From NCBI GenBank assembly GCA_964393895.1, contig CAYMWP010000024.1:1-39987 (forward strand): a stretch of DNA of 39,987 nt. Reading direction: 5' to 3'. The position numbers and the translations under genes are program-made. Origin of the DNA: B4-G1 sp964393895. Lineage in GTDB: Bacteria; Chloroflexota; Anaerolineae; B4-G1. Numbering within the stretch: the stretch's first letter is position 1; each line of letters begins with the position of its first letter. This document shows, in pieces, positions 15,331-23,072 of this stretch. The notes beneath the pieces were generated by a model. That model was given only the letters and a program-made list of their open reading frames with translations, was not told where the DNA came from and did no database searches.

Positions 15331-17460
15331 ATGCCACTAAACCTGGATGCCATCGGCAAGAAAATCGGCCCCATCACCACCGAGTACGACTGGAAAGACC
15401 TCGTGCTCTACGCGCTGGGCGTGGGGGCCGGGTTCGACGAACTGGAGTACGTGTACGAGGACCGGCTCAAGGCAATCCCATCCTTCGCCGCCACCGCCCT
15501 CTATAGCTTTTTGGGCGAGTTCGTGACCATCACAGGGGTCAACCTGGCCGGCATCCTCCACGGGGAGCACGATCTGATCTTTTACAATCCCATCCCTCCG
15601 GAGGGGGGCGCGCTGACCAGCGAAGCCCGCATCACGCACATTTACGACAAAGGCGAGGGTCGAGGCGCGCTGGTGATCGGCCAGGTGGACACCTACCACT
15701 CGGACGGGCAGAAACTGTTCACCAACGTCGCTACTTTGTTCTCCCGGCTGGACGGCGGCTTTGGCGGGGAGGATGCGCCCAAGGAAACGTTCGAGTTCCC
15801 GGACCGGGAGCCGGATTTCGAGGAACCGGCGCACCCCTCCGCCGACCAACCGCTGACCTACCGGCTTTCGGGAGATACGTTCGCCCTGCACGTGGACCCC
15901 GCCTTTGCTCAAATGAGCGGCTTTGAGCGACCGATCATGCACGGGTTGTGCACGCACGGCTACGCCTGTCGCGCCGTCGTCAAGCACCTGTTTCCCGGCG
16001 AGCCGGGGCGGATGACGCGCTTCCGCAATCGCTTCTCCAAAGCCCTCTACCCAGGTATGCCGATCAAGACCCAAATCTGGCAGATCGAGGAGGACAAGGC
16101 TATCTTCAGGACCATCAACGCCGAGACGGGCGAGGTGGTCATTGACCGTGGTGTCGTCGAGTGGACGGGCGAGTCAGCGAGTCAGCGCATCAGCGAAGCC
16201 GGAATTCGGTTCGACGACCGGGTGGCGGTTGTCACCGGGGCCGGCGGCGGGTTGGGCCGCGTCTACGCCCTGGAACTGGCCAGGCGCGGCGCAAAGGTGG
16301 TGGTCAACGACCTGGGCGGCGCGCGCGATGGTACGGGGGAAGGCTCCGCCCGTCCCGCCGACGCGGTCGTTCAGGAGATCGCCGCGGCCGGCGGCGAGGC
16401 GGTGGCCAACTATGACTCGGTCGCCACGCTGGAGGGCGGCCAGGCGATCGTCCAGACTGCACTGGATAGCTTTGGCAAAGTGGACATTCTGATCAACAAC
16501 GCCGGCATCCTGCGCGACAAGTCCTTCGCCAAGATGGAGCCGGAGATGTGGGAGGGGGTGCTGGCGGTGCACCTGCAGGGGGCCTACAACGTCACCCGCC
16601 CGGCCTTCCAGGCGATGAAGGCGCAGGGGTATGGGCGGATCGTGATGACCACCTCGGCGGCGGGGTTGTTCGGCAACTTTGGGCAGGCGAACTATAGCGC
16701 CGCCAAGATGGGGCTGATTGGGCTGATGAACACGCTCAAGCTGGAAGGAGACAAGTACAACGTCAAGGTCAACACCGTCGCTCCTCTGGCCGCCACCCGG
16801 CTGACGGAGGACGTCATGCCGCCCGACATGCTGGAAAAGCTCAAGCCGGAAATGGTCGCGCCGCTGGTGCTCTACTTGTGCGCGGAGCAGTGCCCGGTCA
16901 CCGGCCGCATCTACAACGCCGGTATGGGCTACTATGGCCGCGCTGGTGTGGTGAGCGGGCCGGGCGCGTGGCTGGGCAGCGGTGACGACGTTCTGACCCC
17001 CGAGACCATAGCCGCCCGGTGGGAAGAGGTCGCGTCCCTCAAGGGCGCGCAGGAATACTTTGACGCCAACGCCGCTCTGGTGGACATGCTAACCCCTCCC
17101 AGCCCGGAAGCGGCGCAGCCAGCGACCGAAACCGTTGCTACAACCACCGTCCAGGGGGTCTTTGAGCGAATGACCGAGTTCTTCCAGCCGGAGGCGGCGG
17201 GCGGCGTGGACGTCGTCTTCCAGTTCACCATCTCTGGTCCCGGGGGCGGCGATTGGCACGTCACCGTCAAGGACAAGACTTGCACGGTGGAGGTGGGCGC
17301 TCACAGCAAGCCTACCACCACGCTCAAGATGATGGATGAGGATTTCCTGGCCCTGATCGGGGGCCGGTTACCCGCGATGCAAGCGTTCACCGGCGGCAAA
17401 TTAAAGATCAAGGGCGACCTGATGAAGTCGCAGCTCGTGGAAAAGCTGTTCAAATTCTAA
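15331..17460 (+). CDS. MaoC hydratase - SDR - SCP2 fusion (permuted MFE-2-like beta-oxidation enzyme)
   Basis: Three modules in 709 residues. Residues ~1-285 are a double-hotdog enoyl-CoA hydratase 2 with SGDTFALHVDP, which keeps the catalytic Asp182 and His187 but replaces the usual Asn-Pro of GDxNPLH, and then GFERPIMHGLCTHG. Residues ~292-590 are a 3-hydroxyacyl-CoA dehydrogenase-type SDR (TGAGGGLGR, NNAGILRDKSF, YSAAK). Residues ~604-709 are an SCP2 sterol-carrier domain ending in KGDLMKSQLVEKLFKF. Eukaryotic MFE-2 has the order SDR-hydratase-SCP2, so this is permuted. The chain would hydrate 2-enoyl-CoA and oxidise the 3-hydroxyacyl-CoA. Positions 16309-16844 are identical to part of the gene at 18061. 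Confidence 0.93.
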   Translation: MPLNLDAIGKKIGPITTEYDWKDLVLYALGVGAGFDELEYVYEDRLKAIPSFAATALYSFLGEFVTITGVNLAGILHGEHDLIFYNPIPPEGGALTSEARITHIYDKGEGRGALVIGQVDTYHSDGQKLFTNVATLFSRLDGGFGGEDAPKETFEFPDREPDFEEPAHPSADQPLTYRLSGDTFALHVDPAFAQMSGFERPIMHGLCTHGYACRAVVKHLFPGEPGRMTRFRNRFSKALYPGMPIKTQIWQIEEDKAIFRTINAETGEVVIDRGVVEWTGESASQRISEAGIRFDDRVAVVTGAGGGLGRVYALELARRGAKVVVNDLGGARDGTGEGSARPADAVVQEIAAAGGEAVANYDSVATLEGGQAIVQTALDSFGKVDILINNAGILRDKSFAKMEPEMWEGVLAVHLQGAYNVTRPAFQAMKAQGYGRIVMTTSAAGLFGNFGQANYSAAKMGLIGLMNTLKLEGDKYNVKVNTVAPLAATRLTEDVMPPDMLEKLKPEMVAPLVLYLCAEQCPVTGRIYNAGMGYYGRAGVVSGPGAWLGSGDDVLTPETIAARWEEVASLKGAQEYFDANAALVDMLTPPSPEAAQPATETVATTTVQGVFERMTEFFQPEAAGGVDVVFQFTISGPGGGDWHVTVKDKTCTVEVGAHSKPTTTLKMMDEDFLALIGGRLPAMQAFTGGKLKIKGDLMKSQLVEKLFKF
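16309..16844 (+). repeat. 536-bp tract identical to 19645-20180 (copy 1, SDR module)
   Basis: Line-by-line comparison shows no difference from 19645-20180 over 536 bp (offset 3336). The sequence diverges immediately on both sides, although the proteins remain homologous. It covers the SDR from the GGARDGTGEG region to MLEKLK. Confidence 0.95.
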
Positions 17461-17505
17461 AACGTGGAGACGTGAAACGTGAAACGTGAAGCGTGAAACG
17501 TGAGG
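17459..17505 (+). repeat. ACGTGAA heptamer array, left bracket of S23 cassette 1
   Basis: The array starts within the TAA of the previous gene and contains four successive 7-bp units (ACGTGAA, ACGTGAA, ACGTGAA, GCGTGAA) then ACGTGAG. It runs almost up to the S23 ribosome binding site. Confidence 0.85.
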
Positions 17506-17516
17506 TGAGGGTGAAA

Positions 17517-18005
17517 ATGGATTATGAGGGGTGGGAGAAAGCGGTTTCGGAGGAGATCAGGGGAGATTCGTTGTGGTGGGTGGAGGCTTATCGCCTGGGG
17601 CTGTTTATTGCAGATACGAGTTGGTACGATGTCACAAAGTTGATACGGGACAAGCGTACACTTGGCCTGGCGAATCAGCTTTACCGGGCAATAGGTTCTA
17701 TCAGTGCCAATATCGCCGAGGGCTATTCGCGCGGTACAGGCAAAGATCGTGCTCGTTTCTACGAATATGCCCTTGGTTCGGCCAGGGAGAGCCGAGATTG
17801 GTATCACAAGGGTCGGCACGTGGTAGGAGAAAGCGTCACCCAGCACCGCTTGAGCCTGATCACCCAGGTCATCCGATTGCTTCTGACTATGATTCCACAA
17901 CAACGTGGGCGCACTCTACGCGAGCAACAAGCTCCCTACGAGACTGTTCCAGACATTAGCCAAACAGAGTTGGATAATCTACTAAAAAGCGTCCCTCTTT
18001 CCTAA
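17517..18005 (+). CDS. Four-helix-bundle protein, S23/IVP family (copy 1)
   Basis: A 162-residue protein of the family first described from intervening sequences of 23S rRNA genes (TIGR02436-type) and related to the Avd accessory proteins of diversity-generating retroelements. Diagnostic is QLYRAIGSISANIAEGYSRG, then KDRARFYEYALGSARESRDWY. The four helices are evident (~25-50, 52-72, 78-110, 115-135). The ATG at 17517, after GAGGGTGAAA, is preferred over the GTG at 17493 because the sister gene starts at the equivalent residue (MNYEEW versus MDYEGW). No 23S rRNA is nearby. Heptamer arrays in opposite orientation bracket the gene. A nucleic-acid-binding role is inferred. Confidence 0.92.
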   Translation: MDYEGWEKAVSEEIRGDSLWWVEAYRLGLFIADTSWYDVTKLIRDKRTLGLANQLYRAIGSISANIAEGYSRGTGKDRARFYEYALGSARESRDWYHKGRHVVGESVTQHRLSLITQVIRLLLTMIPQQRGRTLREQQAPYETVPDISQTELDNLLKSVPLS

Positions 18006-18048
18006 TCACGTTTCACGCATCACGTTTCACGCATCACGCATCAATCAC
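18006..18048 (-). repeat. Inverted heptamer array, right bracket of S23 cassette 1
   Basis: TCACGTTTCACGCATCACG with further copies is the reverse complement of the GTGAAACGTGA array at 17459. It starts just after the S23 TAA and ends at the ribosome binding site (GGAGGAAAC) of the next gene. Confidence 0.85.
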
Positions 18049-18060
18049 TTGGAGGAAACA

Positions 18061-20433
18061 ATGATAGGCATTACATCCTACGGCGGTTACATCCCGCGCT
18101 TGCGGCTCAATCGGATGAGCATCTATCAGGGAATCGGTTGGCTGGCGCCGGCGACCATCATGGTGGCGCAGGGGGAGCGATCCTTCTGCAACTGGGACGA
18201 GGACAGTGTGACGATGGCTGTGGCGGCCTCGCAGGACTGTCTGGTCGGCGCGGACAAGTCAAAGGTGGACGGCCTGTATCTGGCCTCGACCACCCTACCA
18301 TTTGCCGACCGGCTCAACGCCGGCATCGTCGCCACGGCGCTGAACCTGCGAGAGGACATCCTGACTGCGGACTTTTCCTCGTCCTTGAAAGCTGGCACTT
18401 CGGCGCTGGTGACGGCGCTGGAGGCGATCAAGAGCGGCGAGCGAAGGAGCGTCCTGGTCACGGCATCAGATAGGCGAGAGACGAGGGCCGCCTCCTTCTA
18501 CGAGATGTGGTATGGGGACGGCGCGGCCTCTGTTCTTGTGGGCGACGAGGGCGTGATAGCCGAGTTCAAAGGCGCGCACTCGGTCTCTTACGATTTCGTG
18601 GATCACTACCGGGGGGCCGGGCGGCGGTTCAACTACACCTGGGAAGAGCGCTGGGTGCGGGAGGAGGGATACGGCAGGATCATCCCCGAGGCCATCAACG
18701 GGTTGCTGGCCAAACTGTCCATCTCGATGGACGAGGTGGACAGGGTGATCTATCCCTGCTTCATCGAGCGCCAGCACGGCACCATCGCCAAGATCATTGG
18801 CGCAGCGCGGGAAAAAGTGATGGACAACATGCACGCGGTCTGCGGCGAGACCGGCAGCGCCCATCCGTTGGTGATGCTCGTCCGCGCGCTGGAGGAGGCG
18901 CAGCCGGGCGAGCGTATCCTGGTCGCCGGTTTTGGGCAAGGGTGTGACGCGCTCTGCTTCGAGGTCACAGATGCAGGATGCAAGAAGCAAGAGGCAGGAA
19001 CCGGCGTCACGGGCTCGCTGGAGAACAAAAAGACCACGGACAACTATTTAAAGTTCCTCAAATTCAGGGACCTGATCGAGACCGAGACGGGCATCCGCGC
19101 CGAAGCGCCCAACCAGACGGCCATGTCCGCGCTCTGGCGCAGGCGCAAGATGATCCTGGGTATGGTCGGCGGCCGGTGCACGGAGTGCGGCACACCCCAG
19201 TTCCCCAAGAGCGATATTTGCGTCAACCCGGACTGTGGCGCGTTCCACTCGCAGGAGGATTACGAGTTCGCCGACCGGCCCGCCACCGTCAAGTCCTTCA
19301 CCGGCGACATGCTGGCCGTGTCGGTGGACCCGCCCGCCATCTATGGCCTGGTGCAGTTCGAGGGAGGGGGACGGTTCATGGCCGACTTTACCGATTGCGA
19401 GCTAGATGACCTGAAGGTGGGCACACCCGTCAAGATGGTGTTCCGCAAACACCACAGCGACGAGGAGCGCGGGTTCACCGGCTACTTTTGGAAGGCCGTC
19501 CCTCAGGTAGGGGCAGGGCTCGTCTCTACCCAGGCCGAGATGCGCTTCGACGGCCAGGTGGCGATAGTCACCGGGGCGGGCGGCGGGCTGGGGCGCGTCT
19601 ACGCGCTGGAACTGGCCAAACGAGGCGCTAGTGTGGTGGTCAATGACCTGGGCGGCGCGCGCGATGGTACGGGGGAAGGCTCCGCCCGTCCCGCCGACGC
19701 GGTCGTTCAGGAGATCGCCGCGGCCGGCGGCGAGGCGGTGGCCAACTATGACTCGGTCGCCACGCTGGAGGGCGGCCAGGCGATCGTCCAGACTGCACTG
19801 GATAGCTTTGGCAAAGTGGACATTCTGATCAACAACGCCGGCATCCTGCGCGACAAGTCCTTCGCCAAGATGGAGCCGGAGATGTGGGAGGGGGTGCTGG
19901 CGGTGCACCTGCAGGGGGCCTACAACGTCACCCGCCCGGCCTTCCAGGCGATGAAGGCGCAGGGGTATGGGCGGATCGTGATGACCACCTCGGCGGCGGG
20001 GTTGTTCGGCAACTTTGGGCAGGCGAACTATAGCGCCGCCAAGATGGGGCTGATTGGGCTGATGAACACGCTCAAGCTGGAAGGAGACAAGTACAACGTC
20101 AAGGTCAACACCGTCGCTCCTCTGGCCGCCACCCGGCTGACGGAGGACGTCATGCCGCCCGACATGCTGGAAAAGCTCAAACCCGAGTTCGTCGCGCCGC
20201 TGGTGCTCTATCTCTGCGCGGAACAGTGCGCCGAGAGCGGCATGATCCTGAACGCCGGCGGCGGATTCTTTGGCCGCGCGGCGGTGATCTCTGCACCAGT
20301 CGTGCAGGTCGGCGATGGGCAGCAAGCGCCCTCGGTGGAAGAAATTCATCGCAACTGGACACAGATTGACAGTATGGAAGGCGGTCGGGAGTATCACGAT
20401 GCCAATGCGATGTTGATGGACATGTTAACGTGA
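18061..20433 (+). CDS. HMG-CoA-synthase-like / DUF35 (Zn-ribbon OB) / SDR fusion
   Basis: 790 residues in three modules. Residues ~1-300 have a thiolase-superfamily fold most like archaeal HMG-CoA synthase (GITSYGGYIPRLRL, DFSSSLKAGTSAL, GETGSAHPL). The catalytic Cys expected before KAGT is Leu109, so condensing activity is probably lost. Residues ~340-490 are a DUF35 unit with a zinc ribbon (C373-x2-C376, CVNPDC) and an OB fold. Residues ~494-790 are an SDR nearly the same as that in the gene at 15331 (TGAGGGLGR, NNAGILRDKSF, YSAAK). In archaea, DUF35 bridges HMGCS and thiolase; a thiolase lies at 21022. ATG 18061 follows GGAGGAAACA; the upstream TTG is rejected. Confidence 0.88.
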   Translation: MIGITSYGGYIPRLRLNRMSIYQGIGWLAPATIMVAQGERSFCNWDEDSVTMAVAASQDCLVGADKSKVDGLYLASTTLPFADRLNAGIVATALNLREDILTADFSSSLKAGTSALVTALEAIKSGERRSVLVTASDRRETRAASFYEMWYGDGAASVLVGDEGVIAEFKGAHSVSYDFVDHYRGAGRRFNYTWEERWVREEGYGRIIPEAINGLLAKLSISMDEVDRVIYPCFIERQHGTIAKIIGAAREKVMDNMHAVCGETGSAHPLVMLVRALEEAQPGERILVAGFGQGCDALCFEVTDAGCKKQEAGTGVTGSLENKKTTDNYLKFLKFRDLIETETGIRAEAPNQTAMSALWRRRKMILGMVGGRCTECGTPQFPKSDICVNPDCGAFHSQEDYEFADRPATVKSFTGDMLAVSVDPPAIYGLVQFEGGGRFMADFTDCELDDLKVGTPVKMVFRKHHSDEERGFTGYFWKAVPQVGAGLVSTQAEMRFDGQVAIVTGAGGGLGRVYALELAKRGASVVVNDLGGARDGTGEGSARPADAVVQEIAAAGGEAVANYDSVATLEGGQAIVQTALDSFGKVDILINNAGILRDKSFAKMEPEMWEGVLAVHLQGAYNVTRPAFQAMKAQGYGRIVMTTSAAGLFGNFGQANYSAAKMGLIGLMNTLKLEGDKYNVKVNTVAPLAATRLTEDVMPPDMLEKLKPEFVAPLVLYLCAEQCAESGMILNAGGGFFGRAAVISAPVVQVGDGQQAPSVEEIHRNWTQIDSMEGGREYHDANAMLMDMLT
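19645..20180 (+). repeat. 536-bp tract identical to 16309-16844 (copy 2, SDR module)
   Basis: Direct repeat of the SDR-coding tract, in the same reading frame and orientation, 3336 bp downstream of copy 1. The last shared bases are the codons for EKLK; the next codons differ (CCGGAAATG versus CCCGAGTTC). Confidence 0.95.
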
Positions 20434-20448
20434 AACGCCAAACGTGAG
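20427..20448 (+). repeat. Heptamer array, left bracket of S23 cassette 2
   Basis: AACGTGAAACGCCAAACGTG overlaps the TGA (20431-20433) of the fusion gene, so the repeat supplies the stop codon. Confidence 0.75.
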
Positions 20449-20458
20449 AGGGGAAACA

Positions 20459-20962
20459 ATGAACTATGAAGAGTGGGTCACGGCGGTGCCAGAGGAGATC
20501 AAGGCTGATTCTCTCTGGAAGATGACTGCCTACCGCTTGGCATTGTTCCTGGGTGATCTGGGGTGGTATGATACGGCCAAGTTGGTGCGAAACCGGCGTA
20601 TGACTGGCCTGTCTGACCAATTGTATCGAGCTTTGGGATCTGTCAGCGCCAATCTGGCCGAGGGGTACTCGCGAGGCTCCGGCAAAGATCGCGCCCGCTT
20701 CTACGAATACTCTCTCGGCTCTGCCAGAGAAAGCCGGGACTGGTACTTTAAATCCCGGCACGTTCTCGGTGAAGCTGTTTTCCAACACCGTTTACAGTTG
20801 CTCACTCGGGTGATCCAACTCCTTTTGACTATGATCCCCCAACAGCGCGGTCGTGCGCTGCGGGAACGATCAGTGACCTATCAAGTAGCCTATGACGAGG
20901 CGAACGAGGCATTGGAATCCCTGCTCCAACATGTCCCTCTTCCCAATTCGGACGACGAGTGA
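20459..20962 (+). CDS. Four-helix-bundle protein, S23/IVP family (copy 2)
   Basis: A 167-residue paralogue of the gene at 17517, alike along the whole length: LYRALGSVSANLAEGYSRG, then KDRARFYEYSLGSARESRDWY and LLLTMIPQQRGRALRER. The ATG at 20459 follows GAGAGGGGAAACA and aligns with the start of copy 1; the in-frame upstream ATG-like start (20444) lies in the repeat and is rejected. The acidic C-terminus (PNSDDE) is encoded next to the right bracket repeat. The two intact copies and the remnant at 5652 share the same genomic setting, between functionally linked genes and inside inverted heptamer arrays. Confidence 0.92.
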   Translation: MNYEEWVTAVPEEIKADSLWKMTAYRLALFLGDLGWYDTAKLVRNRRMTGLSDQLYRALGSVSANLAEGYSRGSGKDRARFYEYSLGSARESRDWYFKSRHVLGEAVFQHRLQLLTRVIQLLLTMIPQQRGRALRERSVTYQVAYDEANEALESLLQHVPLPNSDDE

Positions 20963-20986
20963 CGTTTAACGAATGACGTTTGACGA
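20960..20986 (-). repeat. Inverted heptamer array, right bracket of S23 cassette 2
   Basis: TGACGTTTAACGAATGACG followed by TTTGACGAG is the reverse-strand form of the ACGTCAAACGT repeat. It begins at the TGA of the S23 gene. Confidence 0.75.
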
Positions 20987-21021
20987 GCCAGAAGGCAAAT
21001 TAGAGTCAAGGAGAGATCATT

Positions 21022-22230
21022 ATGGCTACGGGAATTCGAGACAAAGTCGCCATCATTGGCATGGGCTGTACAAAGTTCGGCGAGCGCTGGGACGTAGGCT
21101 CTGAAGAATTGATGGTCGAGGCGTTCGAGGAGGCGATCAAGGACGCCGGTATCGAGCGGGGCGAGATTCAGGCCGCGTGGCTGGGCACCTGCTTCGAGGA
21201 GGTCAGCGTCGGCAAGAGCGCGCTGCCTCTCTCACTGACACTGCGCTTGCCCAAGATACCGGTGTCGCGCGTCGAGAACTATTGCGCCACGGGGACGGAG
21301 GCCTTTCGCGGGGCCTGTTACGCGGTCGCTTCCGGCGCGTACGACATCGCCCTGGCGCTGGGCGTGGAAAAGCTCAAGGACATCGGCTACGGCGGATTGC
21401 CCAACTGGGGCTCCGCCGCTGGCGCGTTGACCTGGCAGTTCATGCCCAACGTGACCGCACCAGGGGCCTTTGCCCAGTTGGCGACCGCCTACGCGGCCAA
21501 GCACAATATCCAGATGAATGACCTGAAACGGGCCATGGCCCACGTCTCTGCCAAGAGCCACGCCAACGCCGCCCTGAACTCTAAGGCCCACCTGCGCAAA
21601 CCGGTCTCTGTTGACCAGGTGATGTCCGCCCCCACCATCGCCTACCCGCTGGGGCTGTTCGACTGCTGTGGCGTCAGCGACGGGGCCGCCTGCGCCATCG
21701 TCGCCACGCCAGAGATCGCCGAGGGGCTGGGGAAGCAGGATTTCGTCAGCGTCAAAGCGCTCCAACTGGCGCTCAGTAGCGGCGAGGAGATGGGGTACAA
21801 CGACTGGGACGGCGATCACTTTGTCACCACGTCCAAGTGCAGTAAGGTGGCCTATGAGGAGGCCGGCATCACCGATCCCCGTCAGGAGATCAGCATGATG
21901 GAGGTACACGACTGTTTCTCCATCACCGAATTGGTGACGATGGAAGACCTGCACATCTCCGAGCGGGGCCAGGCCCCCAAGGATGTCCTGGATGGCTTTT
22001 ACGACCTGGACGGTCAGATTCCGTGCCAACCCGACGGCGGCCTAAAGTGCTTTGGCCACCCCATCGGCGCATCGGGGCTGCGGATGTTGTACGAGATGTA
22101 CCTCCAGCTCCAGGGGCGGGCCGGAGAACGGCAGATTGATGATCCACGCTACGGCCTGACCCACAACCTGGGTGGCATGCCGTACATGAACGTGAGTGCT
22201 ATCGCGATTGTGGGGCGGTACGGGGAGTGA
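21022..22230 (+). CDS. Thiolase (acetyl-CoA acetyltransferase / SCP-x type)
   Basis: A 402-residue thiolase of the SCP-x/archaeal type. The nucleophile is Cys88 in ENYCATGTEAFRG. The second block is MMEVHDCFSITEL and the third is GGLKCFGHPIGASG, whose histidine is conserved, with THNLGG at the C-terminus. It would cleave a 3-ketoacyl-CoA with CoA or, in reverse, condense acyl-CoAs. Archaeal relatives form a complex with DUF35 and HMG-CoA synthase, and here those two modules are fused in the gene at 18061, one small gene upstream. AGGAGAGATCATT precedes the ATG. The TGA is the start of a heptamer repeat. Confidence 0.93.
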   Translation: MATGIRDKVAIIGMGCTKFGERWDVGSEELMVEAFEEAIKDAGIERGEIQAAWLGTCFEEVSVGKSALPLSLTLRLPKIPVSRVENYCATGTEAFRGACYAVASGAYDIALALGVEKLKDIGYGGLPNWGSAAGALTWQFMPNVTAPGAFAQLATAYAAKHNIQMNDLKRAMAHVSAKSHANAALNSKAHLRKPVSVDQVMSAPTIAYPLGLFDCCGVSDGAACAIVATPEIAEGLGKQDFVSVKALQLALSSGEEMGYNDWDGDHFVTTSKCSKVAYEEAGITDPRQEISMMEVHDCFSITELVTMEDLHISERGQAPKDVLDGFYDLDGQIPCQPDGGLKCFGHPIGASGLRMLYEMYLQLQGRAGERQIDDPRYGLTHNLGGMPYMNVSAIAIVGRYGE

Positions 22231-22256
22231 AACGTCAAGCCTCAAACGTCAAGCGT
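22228..22256 (+). repeat. Heptamer array shared by two convergent stop codons
   Basis: TGAAACGTCAAGC followed by CTCAAACGTCAAGCGT contains the TGA of the thiolase on the plus strand. On the minus strand it contains the TGA and the last codons (LDV) of the DUF4058 gene. Confidence 0.75.
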
Positions 22257-23015
22257 CTGCGCCCATCCTGCGTCGTCATCTGACAAAGGAGGAACGGGAG
22301 GTTGGCGGTAGTCAATGCTCAAGTCGTAGCGAGCCTCGTCGTAGATGGTGCGCAGGGCGTAGGACAGGTCGAGAACCACGTCGTCGTCTCCGGGGAGGAG
22401 GGGGACGGGCACCACAGGCAGCGGGTCACGCATGCCGATGGGCCAGGTCTCGACCTGGTCGCGTCGTTCGGCGCGGGTCAAAAAGACAAAGTAGTCGGAC
22501 TTTGGCAAAGCAATCAAACGCGGGGCGCGCGTCCCCTGCCGCAGGAGGTCAATCTCCAGGAGATGCGCTCCGGACGAGAGCACCGTCCTTCGCTTGTCGC
22601 GATACTCTTCCAGCCCAGCGCCGTATTTGTTGACGGGGGAGAGGATTTCGATGGACGCTACCAGTCGGTTCTGCGCCACGTCCCGAATCTCGACCGTGAC
22701 GAGCTTGATCTGCTCGGCTACACGGAGGATGAGCGGCGGTGTGACAGTGGCGACATCGTCAGTGGATGGCTCGTAGGTCGCGATGGCGCGCTCCCTGAGC
22801 TGCACGGGCGTGACGTCCACGTCAGGGTAGAGGACGCTGACGGTCTGCCCGTCGGGCGTGGATGCCACGAAACGGGTCTCTAGCCGGGCCACGTAGCGCG
22901 GCGCCAGACGTGGCGCAATTTGCCGGCTGATTTGTCCGGCCAGGCGTTGGTGTACGTCGTGCCACAGAAGTTGTCCTTCCAGATACGGGTCCATTCCAGG
23001 AAACGGGGACGGCAT
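22242..23015 (-). CDS. DUF4058 family protein
   Basis: A 257-residue DUF4058 protein, a family widespread in Chloroflexota, Cyanobacteria and Planctomycetes with unknown function. It starts with the hallmark MPSPFPGMDPYLE, then WHDVHQRL, and holds SIEILSPVNKYG, LLEIDLLRQGTR and YALRTIYDEARYDLSIDY. The ILSPVNK and EIDLLR blocks resemble nuclease-like or metal-binding motifs, but I cannot assign activity. It is the only minus-strand gene in the central block. The ATG has a good ribosome binding site (GGAGGTGA), and a promoter lies upstream. The final residues (LDV) and stop come from a heptamer repeat. Confidence 0.92.
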   Translation of the reverse strand: MPSPFPGMDPYLEGQLLWHDVHQRLAGQISRQIAPRLAPRYVARLETRFVASTPDGQTVSVLYPDVDVTPVQLRERAIATYEPSTDDVATVTPPLILRVAEQIKLVTVEIRDVAQNRLVASIEILSPVNKYGAGLEEYRDKRRTVLSSGAHLLEIDLLRQGTRAPRLIALPKSDYFVFLTRAERRDQVETWPIGMRDPLPVVPVPLLPGDDDVVLDLSYALRTIYDEARYDLSIDYRQPPVPPLSDDDAGWAQTLDV

Positions 23016-23043
23016 AGCTCACCTCCGGGAAAAGCACACACAG

Positions 23044-23072
23044 ATTGTATCACAATTGAGCCGGTATGACAA
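23044..23072 (-). promoter_or_regulatory. Sigma-70-like promoter for the DUF4058 gene
   Basis: On the minus strand TTGTCA (23067-23072) and TACAAT (23044-23049) are 17 bp apart, giving a start near 23037 and a leader of about 22 nt. The -35 box overlaps the first codons of the divergent gene at 23066, so the two may interfere. Confidence 0.7.

Noticed and set aside
17459..18048. CRISPR-like array because of the repeated heptamers
   Set aside because: The units are 7-8 bp without spacers, and no cas genes are present.
18061..18960. Functional HMG-CoA synthase (mvaS)
   Set aside because: The catalytic Cys is Leu109 and other active-site blocks are altered, so a true mevalonate-pathway synthase call is not supported.
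16309..20180. Diversity-generating retroelement (template and variable repeats) suggested by an Avd-like S23 gene between two repeats
   Set aside because: The tracts are identical with no adenine-specific changes, are conserved catalytic SDR sequence, and no reverse transcriptase gene is in the window.
17517..20962. Presence of a 23S rRNA gene next to the S23/IVP genes
   Set aside because: No rRNA sequence was recognisable around either copy; these are free-standing members of the family.
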